Positions 1-6,775 of a stretch of DNA of 40,177 nucleotides are shown piece after piece. The number at the start of each line of letters is the position of its first letter. The first letter of the stretch is position 1. The stretch covers positions 1-40,177 of the forward strand of contig JAYPQK010000004.1 in assembly GCA_038131955.1 (NCBI GenBank). The letters are read 5' to 3'. The notes beneath the pieces were generated by a model. It ran no database searches and was not told the DNA's origin. It saw only the letters and a program-made list of their open reading frames with translations. Source of the DNA: SHAN690 sp038131955. Its GTDB lineage: Bacteria; Bacteroidota; Bacteroidia; Flavobacteriales_G; Salibacteraceae. Made by a program: the position numbers and the translations under genes.

Positions 1-283
1 CCAATTGTGCATCCTCGTCGGTTTTGGATACCACGATGGCTGCATGCGACATGGGTATGTCTTCGTCGAGAAACTTCACGATCATCCGACTCACTGGGCC
101 ATAGCCGCATTTGACGATGATGTCACCGGGCTCAACCGCAGAATGCACTTCCTCGAAGGCGGGCGTTTCCCTTTGAAGACTGGATTTAGACTCCGTTCCG
201 CAGCCGAACAAAAGCCCAAAAACAAAAAGAGGAAGTACAAGACTTCCTCTTCGTGTTAATGATGTTAAGATCGTAGAGATCAA
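1..283 (-). CDS. YiiX-like permuted NlpC/P60 lipoprotein (3' end outside window)
   Basis: Reading the minus strand gives an open frame that runs off the left edge. It begins with a short basic stretch, then a hydrophobic segment ending in the lipobox LLFGC (Cys about residue 28), so it is probably an exported lipoprotein. The mature part contains GDIIVKCGYGPVSRMIVKF followed by DIPMSHAAIVV. This fits the permuted papain-like NlpC/P60 fold (YiiX/YebB-like, formerly DUF830), in which an early GD-I segment is followed by a conserved S-H-(A/V). Family members are thiol hydrolases acting on lipids or peptidoglycan; the catalytic Cys would lie beyond the edge or at the KCG position, so activity cannot be judged. 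I chose a TTG start at 283-281 because it overlaps the TGA stop of the upstream lipoprotein gene (TTGA), which suggests translational coupling; no ATG is available before the signal peptide. Confidence 0.7.
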   Translation of the reverse strand, partial: MISTILTSLTRRGSLVLPLFVFGLLFGCGTESKSSLQRETPAFEEVHSAVEPGDIIVKCGYGPVSRMIVKFLDEDIPMSHAAIVVSKTDEDAQL

Positions 284-705
284 ATTTTCTCGATGGTAGT
301 TTGAACCTCCTCACCGTCTTGAGTAGTCTCCCAGATGAACTTGCTCTTGGAGTGCTCAATGATGTGGTAAGATTCTACAGAAGGGAATCCAAAGACATCC
401 ATGTTGATTGTGATCATCTGTCCATCGTCAGAGATGGTGTAGGTAAAAGGAAAGTCGATACTACCTTTTGTTGGGTCTGGTGCAGACATTACACCATCAC
501 AAGCGCCCTTCGACACCTTACATTTTTCAAAAGTGTAATTTGTTCCTGAATAGGATGTGTCAGGTAGAGAAATACCGTTAACGGTCATCTCAGTTACTTC
601 CCACTCACCTGAAGCAAGTTGTTTAACCACTTGCTGATCCTTGTTACAAGCAAACGTGATTACAGCTGCAATAGCGATAATCGACAGAGAAAAAATTCTT
701 TTCAT
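280..705 (-). CDS. Small lipocalin-like lipoprotein
   Basis: This encodes 141 residues with a signal peptide ending in a lipobox (VITFAC, Cys at residue 20), so the product is probably lipid-anchored in the cell envelope. After the anchor comes LASGEWEVTEMTVNG, then alternating beta-strand-like segments and a final strand KFIWETTQDGEEVQTTIEKI. This W-x-V start and antiparallel pattern resembles the lipocalin-like proteins common in Bacteroidota, but the assignment is by pattern only and no ligand can be predicted. The gene starts with ATG at 705 and its TGA stop overlaps the TTG start of the downstream NlpC/P60 lipoprotein gene, so the two probably form an operon. It is transcribed away from the injection-system cluster and is likely unrelated to it. 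Confidence 0.8.
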   Translation of the reverse strand: MKRIFSLSIIAIAAVITFACNKDQQVVKQLASGEWEVTEMTVNGISLPDTSYSGTNYTFEKCKVSKGACDGVMSAPDPTKGSIDFPFTYTISDDGQMITINMDVFGFPSVESYHIIEHSKSKFIWETTQDGEEVQTTIEKI

Positions 706-1002
706 AGCACTACACTAGTTGGATTAATTAAAGTTCAAAGGAATGGGTTTCTCCTCAAATAGTAAGACTTCTTGAAGAGGATATGTTTAATCACTCATTT
801 TCCGACACGAAACTTCCCGAAAAAATATTCCCTAATAAGTCGTCGGTGGAAGATTGATACCTGCATGATTTAAAAATTGACGTCAACAATGACGGGTTGA
901 TACTGAATTCTCATCTCATTACATAATGACAAAATACGCTTGACCTGACTTACCATTTCACAATTGGGTTGCTTAATATTGTCAATATCTCAATTGTGGG
1001 TC
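706..1002. other. Divergent intergenic region
   Basis: No convincing gene lies here. It separates the minus-strand lipoprotein pair from the long plus-strand cluster and must hold promoters for at least one side. It contains a perfect 10-base palindrome TTGACGTCAA at 877-886. A weak sigma-like pair, TTGATA near 896 and TACATA 17 bases later, could drive the plus strand, but neither half matches the Bacteroidota consensus (TTG and TAnnTTTG) well. In-frame TTG codons at 964, 979 and 994 could extend the next gene leftward into this region. Confidence 0.5.
877..886. promoter_or_regulatory. Palindrome TTGACGTCAA, possible operator
   Basis: A perfect 10-base inverted repeat in the intergenic region, about 125 bases before the likely GTG start of the first plus-strand gene. 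Its form suits a dimeric DNA-binding regulator, but a single 10-base palindrome can occur by chance and no second copy was noticed. Confidence 0.25.
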
Positions 1003-2271
1003 GTGATAAACAAATTATCATTTTCAATTCTTGAATTTATCAAGGGAACTGAGAAAGCGCTCAAAGTTTTTTGCGCTGAGAAACTTGGTGATCAAGTTTT
1101 AGCTGAGCTGCACGCACTTCTTGAAAGAGGGGTTTCAGTTGAGTTCATTTTCGCTAATCAACTTGTTGAGGATAGTGAGAATAGTCCTTTCTACCTATAT
1201 AAGGTTCTAAGCATTGGAAATTCTGGAGCTCAAATTTATTCTGTAAGTGAATTTAAGGCTCAAGGAGATTACATTCTTCAACGCGATTTCTCAGAAATAC
1301 TAGCAATAGAACTGAGTAAGGATACGGCTGAAGTCCTGGATTCTTGGGATTCGAGATTTGATCAGTTTGATCAAGCCTTTGAGCAAAATAGCCTTCTGAA
1401 TTCTGAGTTTAGACAAGGTTCAACAGATTTGGAAGTTCGCTTTTGGGCTGAAAATCGAATTTCACTGAAAGACTCACAAACCAAGATATTTTGGGAAGTG
1501 CGGAATGCTGAACTTATTGAAATTGACCAAATTGGAGAAGTCGAATCATCCGGGGAAGCTTCTCAAACCATTACATCAAATCGAATAATTACCCTATACG
1601 CATCATCCAGTAATCAAAGAAAATTCAAATCGATTTACATCCCCGTCGTTGAACTTCCTTCGATCTTTTATGACGTTCAATTTCTGAATCCGACCTCGCA
1701 GTCTTTTGTTTCCTTGCCTGAAGATTCAGGTACAGGTGTCTTTGGCGTGAGCGCGGGTCATCGAATCTGTTTAACATGGCAGGTGAAAAATGCGGAGAAT
1801 GTTGTTGTTGATCCTATTGGTGTAGTTGAACATACAGGATCCTATGAATGTGTTCCAAACGGAAAGATTGAGTTTACAATTAGAGCAAGCCTTCAAGAAG
1901 CAGAGGAGGTGAGTAGAATCATTGTGCAAGAATTTCCGGTACCAGTCTTTCAAGAAAAATTTATTGAAATAGATCCTATTTATTTCGCCGATGAAGTTTT
2001 TAAAGTAAAGGACAAGAGGCAGGATGCTATTGAATACCTGTCTTCAAAGAGTAACCTTAATGACTTAAATGCATCTTCTCTTTGGGAGAAAACAGCAGAT
2101 CGAGAAAGAGAATTGCGACGAATATTAATGGAATCTACATTTGACGAATTCTTCAAAAAGTATAATATCACCAAGGTCAATCAAACAATCGGCGAACGCA
2201 TTAAAAGCTACTTTCGAAACGAACCATCAGTACTAGAAATGATAAAGTCTATGCAGGAGTATTATGACTGA
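1003..2271 (+). CDS. Unknown protein with two Ig-like repeats and PLD-like N-terminus
   Basis: I do not recognise this about 422-residue protein as a named family. The first about 120 residues alternate helices and strands (KALKVFCAEKL, LLERGVSVEFIFANQ, GNSGAQIYSVSEF) in the manner of phospholipase D-like folds, but no HxK catalytic motif is visible. Two related segments follow: one around KIFWEVRNAELIEIDQIGEV and one around CLTWQVKNAENVVVDPIGVV. Each has the W-x-V-x-N-A-x-x-(V/I) and I-G-x-V pattern of Ig-like domains. The C-terminus is helical and charged, with no signal peptide or clear membrane segment. The start is uncertain: there is no early ATG. I prefer GTG at 1003 because the residues before it are an odd hydrophobic stretch, but TTG at 964 is possible. 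The gene overlaps the DUF4407 gene by 8 bases, so the two products probably work together. Confidence 0.7.
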   Translation: MINKLSFSILEFIKGTEKALKVFCAEKLGDQVLAELHALLERGVSVEFIFANQLVEDSENSPFYLYKVLSIGNSGAQIYSVSEFKAQGDYILQRDFSEILAIELSKDTAEVLDSWDSRFDQFDQAFEQNSLLNSEFRQGSTDLEVRFWAENRISLKDSQTKIFWEVRNAELIEIDQIGEVESSGEASQTITSNRIITLYASSSNQRKFKSIYIPVVELPSIFYDVQFLNPTSQSFVSLPEDSGTGVFGVSAGHRICLTWQVKNAENVVVDPIGVVEHTGSYECVPNGKIEFTIRASLQEAEEVSRIIVQEFPVPVFQEKFIEIDPIYFADEVFKVKDKRQDAIEYLSSKSNLNDLNASSLWEKTADRERELRRILMESTFDEFFKKYNITKVNQTIGERIKSYFRNEPSVLEMIKSMQEYYD

Positions 2272-3418
2272 TAAGATTAACGACGATTTTGGTTTGGTGA
2301 TGCGCTTCTTTTTGTTTTGCGCGGCTGCCGATTTGGATTTTTTAAGAGACTGTCCAAAATCTGAACATCATAAATACTCTGGTGTTGGCGCAACCGTTTT
2401 TTTCACTGGTTTGCTCGCAAGTTTTTCTGGAGGCTATGCGATCTATACTGCCTTTGATAGCGTCATTCTATCAACCTTATTGGGAGTGTTTTGGGGATTG
2501 TTGGTTTTTAACTTAGATCGTTTTCTGGTATCAACAATGAAGAAGAGCAAGGGAAAGCTTAAAGAGGTTGTCCAGATAATTCCAAGACTCATTTTGGCAA
2601 TCCTTCTGGCAATTGTCATTTCAGTTCCATTGGAGCTTAAAATCTTTGAAGAGGAAATCAATGAGCGGCTTTATTACTCTGAAGCCAGCAAAATAGACCA
2701 ATTGGACTCGTTGTTTGAGGAGCGTATTCAAATCCGTCAAAATCGAATAGACCGGGCAAAGTCTAATTTGGATCAAATTCAAAGTCAACGCGACCACTAC
2801 TATCAAGAATATATCTGCGAATGCGACGGAACATGTGGAACAGGGCGAAAGGGACGAGGCAGTGAATGTGAAAGAAAAGAACAGCGATATCTCAAGAGTG
2901 AGGAAGAATTCAAAGAAGCCAAAAAGTTGGCTGAAGGCGAGATAGAAAAGCTGGAGCAAATAAAATCTGACTTAGTCTCTCAAAATGAATTCGAACGACA
3001 GGAGCTGAGGGCTTCTATTGCCGATGGCTTGCTGGTTCGGATTACTGCGTTGGAAGATCTGCCTTCCGGACCGCAGATAGCGATTATTCTGCTTCTAATA
3101 TCAATTGAAATTGCTCCGATTTTGGTCAAATTACTTTCCCCTTATGGACCTTATGACCATTTGCTTAAAACAGCGGAGTATGAATTTGAGATCAATGAAA
3201 TTACAGCGATCAATATGCGCAATCAGCAGTTAAACAACAAATTGACGGTGATGGCAAGTATTGAACAAAGTAAGATAGAACAAGAATTGGTCAACAACGA
3301 AGGTGCAATGAAGCTTATTGGAGAAGCACATCTGGAGTTAGTTAGAGATCAATTGAAGATTTGGTTGGAAAAGGAAAAGCAGAAAATTCGTGATGAAGCG
3401 GCTCGAAAAAATGCATGA
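2264..3418 (+). CDS. DUF4407 membrane protein with coiled coil
   Basis: This 384-residue protein matches the DUF4407 family, which is frequent in Bacteroidota and of unknown function. After a short cytoplasmic start with FFLFCAAADLDFLRDC come two membrane helices (about 43-66 and 69-90), the motif FNLDRFLVSTMKK, and a third helix (about 106-128). A long coiled coil follows (about 135-260), interrupted by a small cysteine cluster with spacing C-x-C-x3-C-x10-C around residues 185-202. A fourth membrane helix (about 268-292) and a helical C-terminal tail complete it. Gly-rich sequence at the coiled-coil interruption is usual in this family as I recall it; the four cysteines could bind metal or form disulfides. 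The ATG overlaps the end of the preceding gene, so it is translationally coupled. DUF4407 proteins may act as membrane scaffolds or sensors, which is inference only. Confidence 0.85.
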   Translation: MTDKINDDFGLVMRFFLFCAAADLDFLRDCPKSEHHKYSGVGATVFFTGLLASFSGGYAIYTAFDSVILSTLLGVFWGLLVFNLDRFLVSTMKKSKGKLKEVVQIIPRLILAILLAIVISVPLELKIFEEEINERLYYSEASKIDQLDSLFEERIQIRQNRIDRAKSNLDQIQSQRDHYYQEYICECDGTCGTGRKGRGSECERKEQRYLKSEEEFKEAKKLAEGEIEKLEQIKSDLVSQNEFERQELRASIADGLLVRITALEDLPSGPQIAIILLLISIEIAPILVKLLSPYGPYDHLLKTAEYEFEINEITAINMRNQQLNNKLTVMASIEQSKIEQELVNNEGAMKLIGEAHLELVRDQLKIWLEKEKQKIRDEAARKNA

Positions 3419-3440
3419 CCTTGATTAAGCAATTGAACCA

Positions 3441-4676
3441 GTGAATAAGTGGCTTTTGATTTTGATTTTTATTGCAAGCGTTCTGCAGTCAAGATCGCAA
3501 CTTCCCATAAAAATAAATCGACTATCTGATTTAGAATATTGGCTGGATAGGAAAGAAGTTAGAACAATCCCAATCATTGCTGATTCTGCAGATAGGATCA
3601 GCATTGAGGTTAAATCGAGCAGGCCGGTTAATTTTTCCATCACTGACCCAAATGGTCAAATCGTCCTTCAGCAAGTGGTTATTCGCAGGTCAGAATATTG
3701 GTCTGAACAAGTACCAGCCAGTGGAGCCTACGCAGTGAATATTGAGAATTTACTTTCTTTTTCAAAGAATAAGGTTCATGTTCTGGCGTCACTGCAGAAG
3801 GAAGAATTCATTTATGGTTCAGGTTCGAATCTATCTGACTCGGTCTTGAATGAACGTTCGGATAAACTAGTTATCAGAGGAACCTTTCGAATAAAGAAGG
3901 TTAATCCGAAGAGTTTGCCTTATCAAGTATTGAAAGGTGATACGATCAGATTAAGGGTGGAACCTATTGCTGGTAAGGCTCCATTAACCAGAATATCAAA
4001 TGATCAGGGAGAGCAAGTTTTTGCGCGTCTTCCCGCGAAAGAGGTTGTTTCGTCTGAGTTTCCTGTTTTGAATGATGGAGTCATAACCATTGACCTTGAA
4101 GCGCGAAAATTGTTTGGAAGATTTGCATACCCATTTAAACAAGAGACTCAAATTGAAGTGAGAAAGATTTCTCCAAAGCGCCTAATTGAGATTGTTTCAG
4201 AGGAAGAGGAACAGGACGTTCCTATAGATCAAGATACGGTCATTGAGGTTTTCTTAGACACTAACTTCTTGCTAGGTGCAGTTAGGGATGTCATCCATCC
4301 AAGTAAGGCTTGGATAGATATTGAGTTCGAGGATCCTGAGAGCATATTGTTTTGGGGCATCCTATTCGGAGCGGGAGGAGAATTTAATAGTGAAATGAAG
4401 TCTTTAGAGAAAGATCAAACAATTAAGGCAGCAACGGGCAAGTTTCATACAGATCCCTTGGTAGCTTATTGTTTGGGAGAGATTCCTTCACTACCTAAGT
4501 CTCTATCAGGTCGGCTTTCATATCTCACGTCACCTGATATTCAGGACGCGTTGAGGAATCGTACTTATGGCAAAGTCGAATTCTTTGACGATAAGAGTTT
4601 TGTGAATGTTATAAACAAAAGTGAAAGTGTAGGGCAGACTATTTATATGAAAATAGTAATTTTCCGAGGTCGTTAG
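3441..4676 (+). CDS. Secreted protein of unknown function
   Basis: This encodes 411 residues beginning with a clear signal peptide (MNKWLLILIFIASVLQSRSQ), probably cleaved before Gln20, so the mature protein is periplasmic or exported; there is no lipobox. The mature part is rich in beta strands, for example a block with ISIEVKSSRPVNFSITDPNG followed by VNIENLLSF. Near the C-terminus a segment with DTNFLLGAV and ILFWGILFGAGGE is more hydrophobic. The early part has the look of a beta-sandwich, but no family is recognised. The start is GTG at 3441; the gap to the DUF4407 gene is only 22 bases, so they are probably co-transcribed. It could be the extracytoplasmic partner of the DUF4407 and Ig-like proteins. 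Confidence 0.75.
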   Translation: MNKWLLILIFIASVLQSRSQLPIKINRLSDLEYWLDRKEVRTIPIIADSADRISIEVKSSRPVNFSITDPNGQIVLQQVVIRRSEYWSEQVPASGAYAVNIENLLSFSKNKVHVLASLQKEEFIYGSGSNLSDSVLNERSDKLVIRGTFRIKKVNPKSLPYQVLKGDTIRLRVEPIAGKAPLTRISNDQGEQVFARLPAKEVVSSEFPVLNDGVITIDLEARKLFGRFAYPFKQETQIEVRKISPKRLIEIVSEEEEQDVPIDQDTVIEVFLDTNFLLGAVRDVIHPSKAWIDIEFEDPESILFWGILFGAGGEFNSEMKSLEKDQTIKAATGKFHTDPLVAYCLGEIPSLPKSLSGRLSYLTSPDIQDALRNRTYGKVEFFDDKSFVNVINKSESVGQTIYMKIVIFRGR

Positions 4677-4719
4677 AGTCAATTTGGCGGAGGGATTTAA
4701 CTTTTCTAAACTAACCTAA

Positions 4720-5742
4720 ATGCCTGATTTCGCACCACAAAAAAACAACGTAAACCCAGTCAGCCAAGCAAAATCGGATCCAAAGACCGCTTCGGTCAAT
4801 CAAGGTTCGCCATCTCAAGCTTTGGAGAATAATAGGAATGACTCCCAAGTTAATTCCGCCCTGTCTGCAATGACCTCAAATGCTGAGATTAGCGCAGAGG
4901 ATGTGCAATTCATGGGCGGAGTATTATCGTTTTCAGGAAATCCAACAACAGGCGAGGGTGAATTTGAATATGAGCATACCTTTTTTCATATTTCAGGTAA
5001 AAGAAGTCCTAAAGACAATCCATCTGATGGGTTTGAATATGAAGGAAAAGGTCAGGTGCTTTCAAGTTCTGTTGAAGCATCGAGTTCACTACCCATTTTC
5101 GTATTACCTCTTGGCGTTCCCGGATTATTTGCAACTGTTACAATTTCTGCGGAAGCTTCAGCATCCGTTGCTGGCAACGTAGGTATGCGTTTCGAAACGG
5201 ATGTTTCGAACGTCGTTAAACCTGGAAGTGTAGACTTTGTTGGCGCATCCATTGAGGCGACAATTGGTGCCAAATGTGGTGTGCAAGGAGGAGTTACTGC
5301 AGGAGTTCCGGGCATTGCAAGTGCTACATTAGGAGGGTATGGAGAACTGGGCGCTGAAATTACGGGTACAATTGAATTGGCGAACTATGATGACGAAAAC
5401 TCTGTTTCCGGTACGTGGGCGATGACGGCTACACTCGAGGGTGAAGCCAAAGGGTCAGCAGGTCTAGTCGCCCAAGCTGAAGTGCTAATCTTCAAGGCAG
5501 TTAAAAAGATTCCTTTGGCAGAAGGATCATTTGGAAAGTTTGAAAGGAAGGTTGAAAAAGCGCCGCTTTCGCTTGCAGGTCTCAAGGAAATCGCAAGTAT
5601 CGCTGCATATTCTTTTAAGCCAACATTGAGCGAGGCTCAACAGGAAGAGAAGAACAAAGAGCAAATACAAAAAGAAAAGGATGAAAATATTGTTGATGAA
5701 CCGAAGAAAAAAAGTCTCTTCAGAAGGATACTCGGCAAGTAG
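4720..5742 (+). CDS. Gly/Ala-rich protein with disordered N-terminus, candidate cargo
   Basis: The 340-residue product has no signal peptide. Residues 1-60 are polar and low in hydrophobics (Gln, Asn, Ser, Lys, Pro), so probably disordered. The middle part (about 120-240) is a long run of Gly, Ala, Ser and Val with alternating strands (GVPGLFATVTISAEASASVA; VQGGVTAGVPGIASATLGG), compatible with a beta-rich repetitive structure. The last about 40 residues are a charged, Lys/Glu-rich helix ending in KKKSLFRRILGK. No enzymatic motif is recognised. Known eCIS cargos can carry disordered N-terminal packaging signals of roughly this size, so this could be a loaded protein, but that is inference from position and composition. 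It lies 43 bases after the secreted-protein gene and 34 bases before the next gene, so these are likely in one transcript. Confidence 0.7.
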   Translation: MPDFAPQKNNVNPVSQAKSDPKTASVNQGSPSQALENNRNDSQVNSALSAMTSNAEISAEDVQFMGGVLSFSGNPTTGEGEFEYEHTFFHISGKRSPKDNPSDGFEYEGKGQVLSSSVEASSSLPIFVLPLGVPGLFATVTISAEASASVAGNVGMRFETDVSNVVKPGSVDFVGASIEATIGAKCGVQGGVTAGVPGIASATLGGYGELGAEITGTIELANYDDENSVSGTWAMTATLEGEAKGSAGLVAQAEVLIFKAVKKIPLAEGSFGKFERKVEKAPLSLAGLKEIASIAAYSFKPTLSEAQQEEKNKEQIQKEKDENIVDEPKKKSLFRRILGK

Positions 5743-5776
5743 GAACTTCATTTGATCGGCTACTAATCCACTTAAA

Positions 5777-6568
5777 ATGTATAGATTTTCGAACGGAACG
5801 TATTTGACATTTGGTAATGGGCTCGACGGCAAGGGTTATGTGATAGTTTACGGGACGAATTCAATTATTAATCCTTCCTATCAAAGTTTTTGGAGCAGGT
5901 CGAATTTAGATGAAGGTAAGGTTATCTATTGGCGTAGAGGAAAAGGTCAGTTAATCGCGTTAGAAAAAAATTTAAGCATTGATGTAAATCAAATAATTCA
6001 ATCTGAGCTATCCAATTTGACCATTAATGAAATTCATCCGAGTCTAACCAATGGGCTTCAAAATGATGCGGTTAGATTATTTCCAAGTCTACATGACGTC
6101 GTTCTAGAAGAGTATCACGAGTTTCTCAGTTTTTTAGAAAGCGAATTTATGCTTAGTAAGAATTTGGAAATTGATCAGGACCTAGAGCCTTATAGTGAGG
6201 ATATAGGGCCTTGTTTATTAGGTAAGGTAAATGAAGAGTACTTTTTATTGCCGGAAATTCCTCGATTTTATTTAGCTCCAGATATTTGGAGTAAACTCAC
6301 GGTGATGATTAATAATTCATTTTCAGGCCCATACCCGAATAATTTCTCAAATGATGCAGGGATAAATCAGAAAAGGTTTGATTGGGGTAATTTACATCTT
6401 GATGCCAGCATGAAAACTGATAAGGTGGAAGGACTAGCATATTACTTAATAACCAAGTTCATTATTTCACATGAGGCTTGGATGAACAGACCATCAGCCG
6501 ATAGTTTGCGACTATTTTTTGAACTTTTAATGAAGCAAGGACATAGACCCTGGAGGGTTTTGTATTAA
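5777..6568 (+). CDS. Unknown protein, 263 residues
   Basis: No family is recognised. There is no signal peptide or membrane helix. The N-terminal about 75 residues look beta-rich (MYRFSNGTYLTFGNGLDGKG; VIYWRRGKGQLIALEKN). The C-terminal half is more helical, with conserved-looking polar clusters such as RFDWGNLHLDASMKTDKVEG and the end LLMKQGHRPWRVLY. It sits 34 bases after the Gly/Ala-rich protein gene on the same strand and could be its partner, chaperone or a second cargo, but the sequence alone does not decide. A weak stem-loop about 40 bases downstream may end this transcript. Confidence 0.65.
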   Translation: MYRFSNGTYLTFGNGLDGKGYVIVYGTNSIINPSYQSFWSRSNLDEGKVIYWRRGKGQLIALEKNLSIDVNQIIQSELSNLTINEIHPSLTNGLQNDAVRLFPSLHDVVLEEYHEFLSFLESEFMLSKNLEIDQDLEPYSEDIGPCLLGKVNEEYFLLPEIPRFYLAPDIWSKLTVMINNSFSGPYPNNFSNDAGINQKRFDWGNLHLDASMKTDKVEGLAYYLITKFIISHEAWMNRPSADSLRLFFELLMKQGHRPWRVLY

Positions 6569-6608
6569 ACGCAGCAGCAATTTAATGTAACCCATGTTGG
6601 TTTTAGAT

Positions 6609-6643
6609 GATATAGTGATGATCTGTACTCTATATCGTTAATC
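6609..6643 (+). terminator. Weak stem-loop, possible terminator
   Basis: GATATAG at 6609-6615 can pair with CTATATC at 6630-6636 across a 14-base loop, followed after a few bases by a T-rich stretch (to about 6650). The stem is short and AT-rich, so termination would be weak. Its position about 40 bases after a stop codon, in the largest intergenic gap of the plus-strand cluster, makes it plausible. Confidence 0.3.
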
Positions 6644-6751
6644 TTCTTTTTATCAACATTCAGGGGGCAGATAATCAATTACTTAATAAAGATATTCCAC
6701 TTCCACTATTCTTTGCTGTAACCATGTTGAAATATTGAGATTGGCATTTAA

Positions 6752-6759
6752 TATTTTTG
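6752..6759 (+). promoter_or_regulatory. Possible Bacteroidota -7 promoter element (TAnnTTTG)
   Basis: The string TATTTTTG matches the Bacteroidota -7 consensus TAnnTTTG exactly and lies upstream of the GH18-like gene, in the 207-base gap. A TTG at 6727-6729 is a possible -33 element with a 22-base spacer, slightly longer than usual. The start codon would be only about 15 bases from the element, leaving a very short leader, which weakens the call. Confidence 0.3.
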
Positions 6760-6775
6760 TACAAACACTCTGATT

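Noticed and set aside
5..259. 84-residue plus-strand open frame at the left edge
   Set aside because: The minus strand over the same bases encodes a convincing signal peptide, lipobox and permuted NlpC/P60 motif; the plus-strand product is Arg/His-rich without recognisable features.
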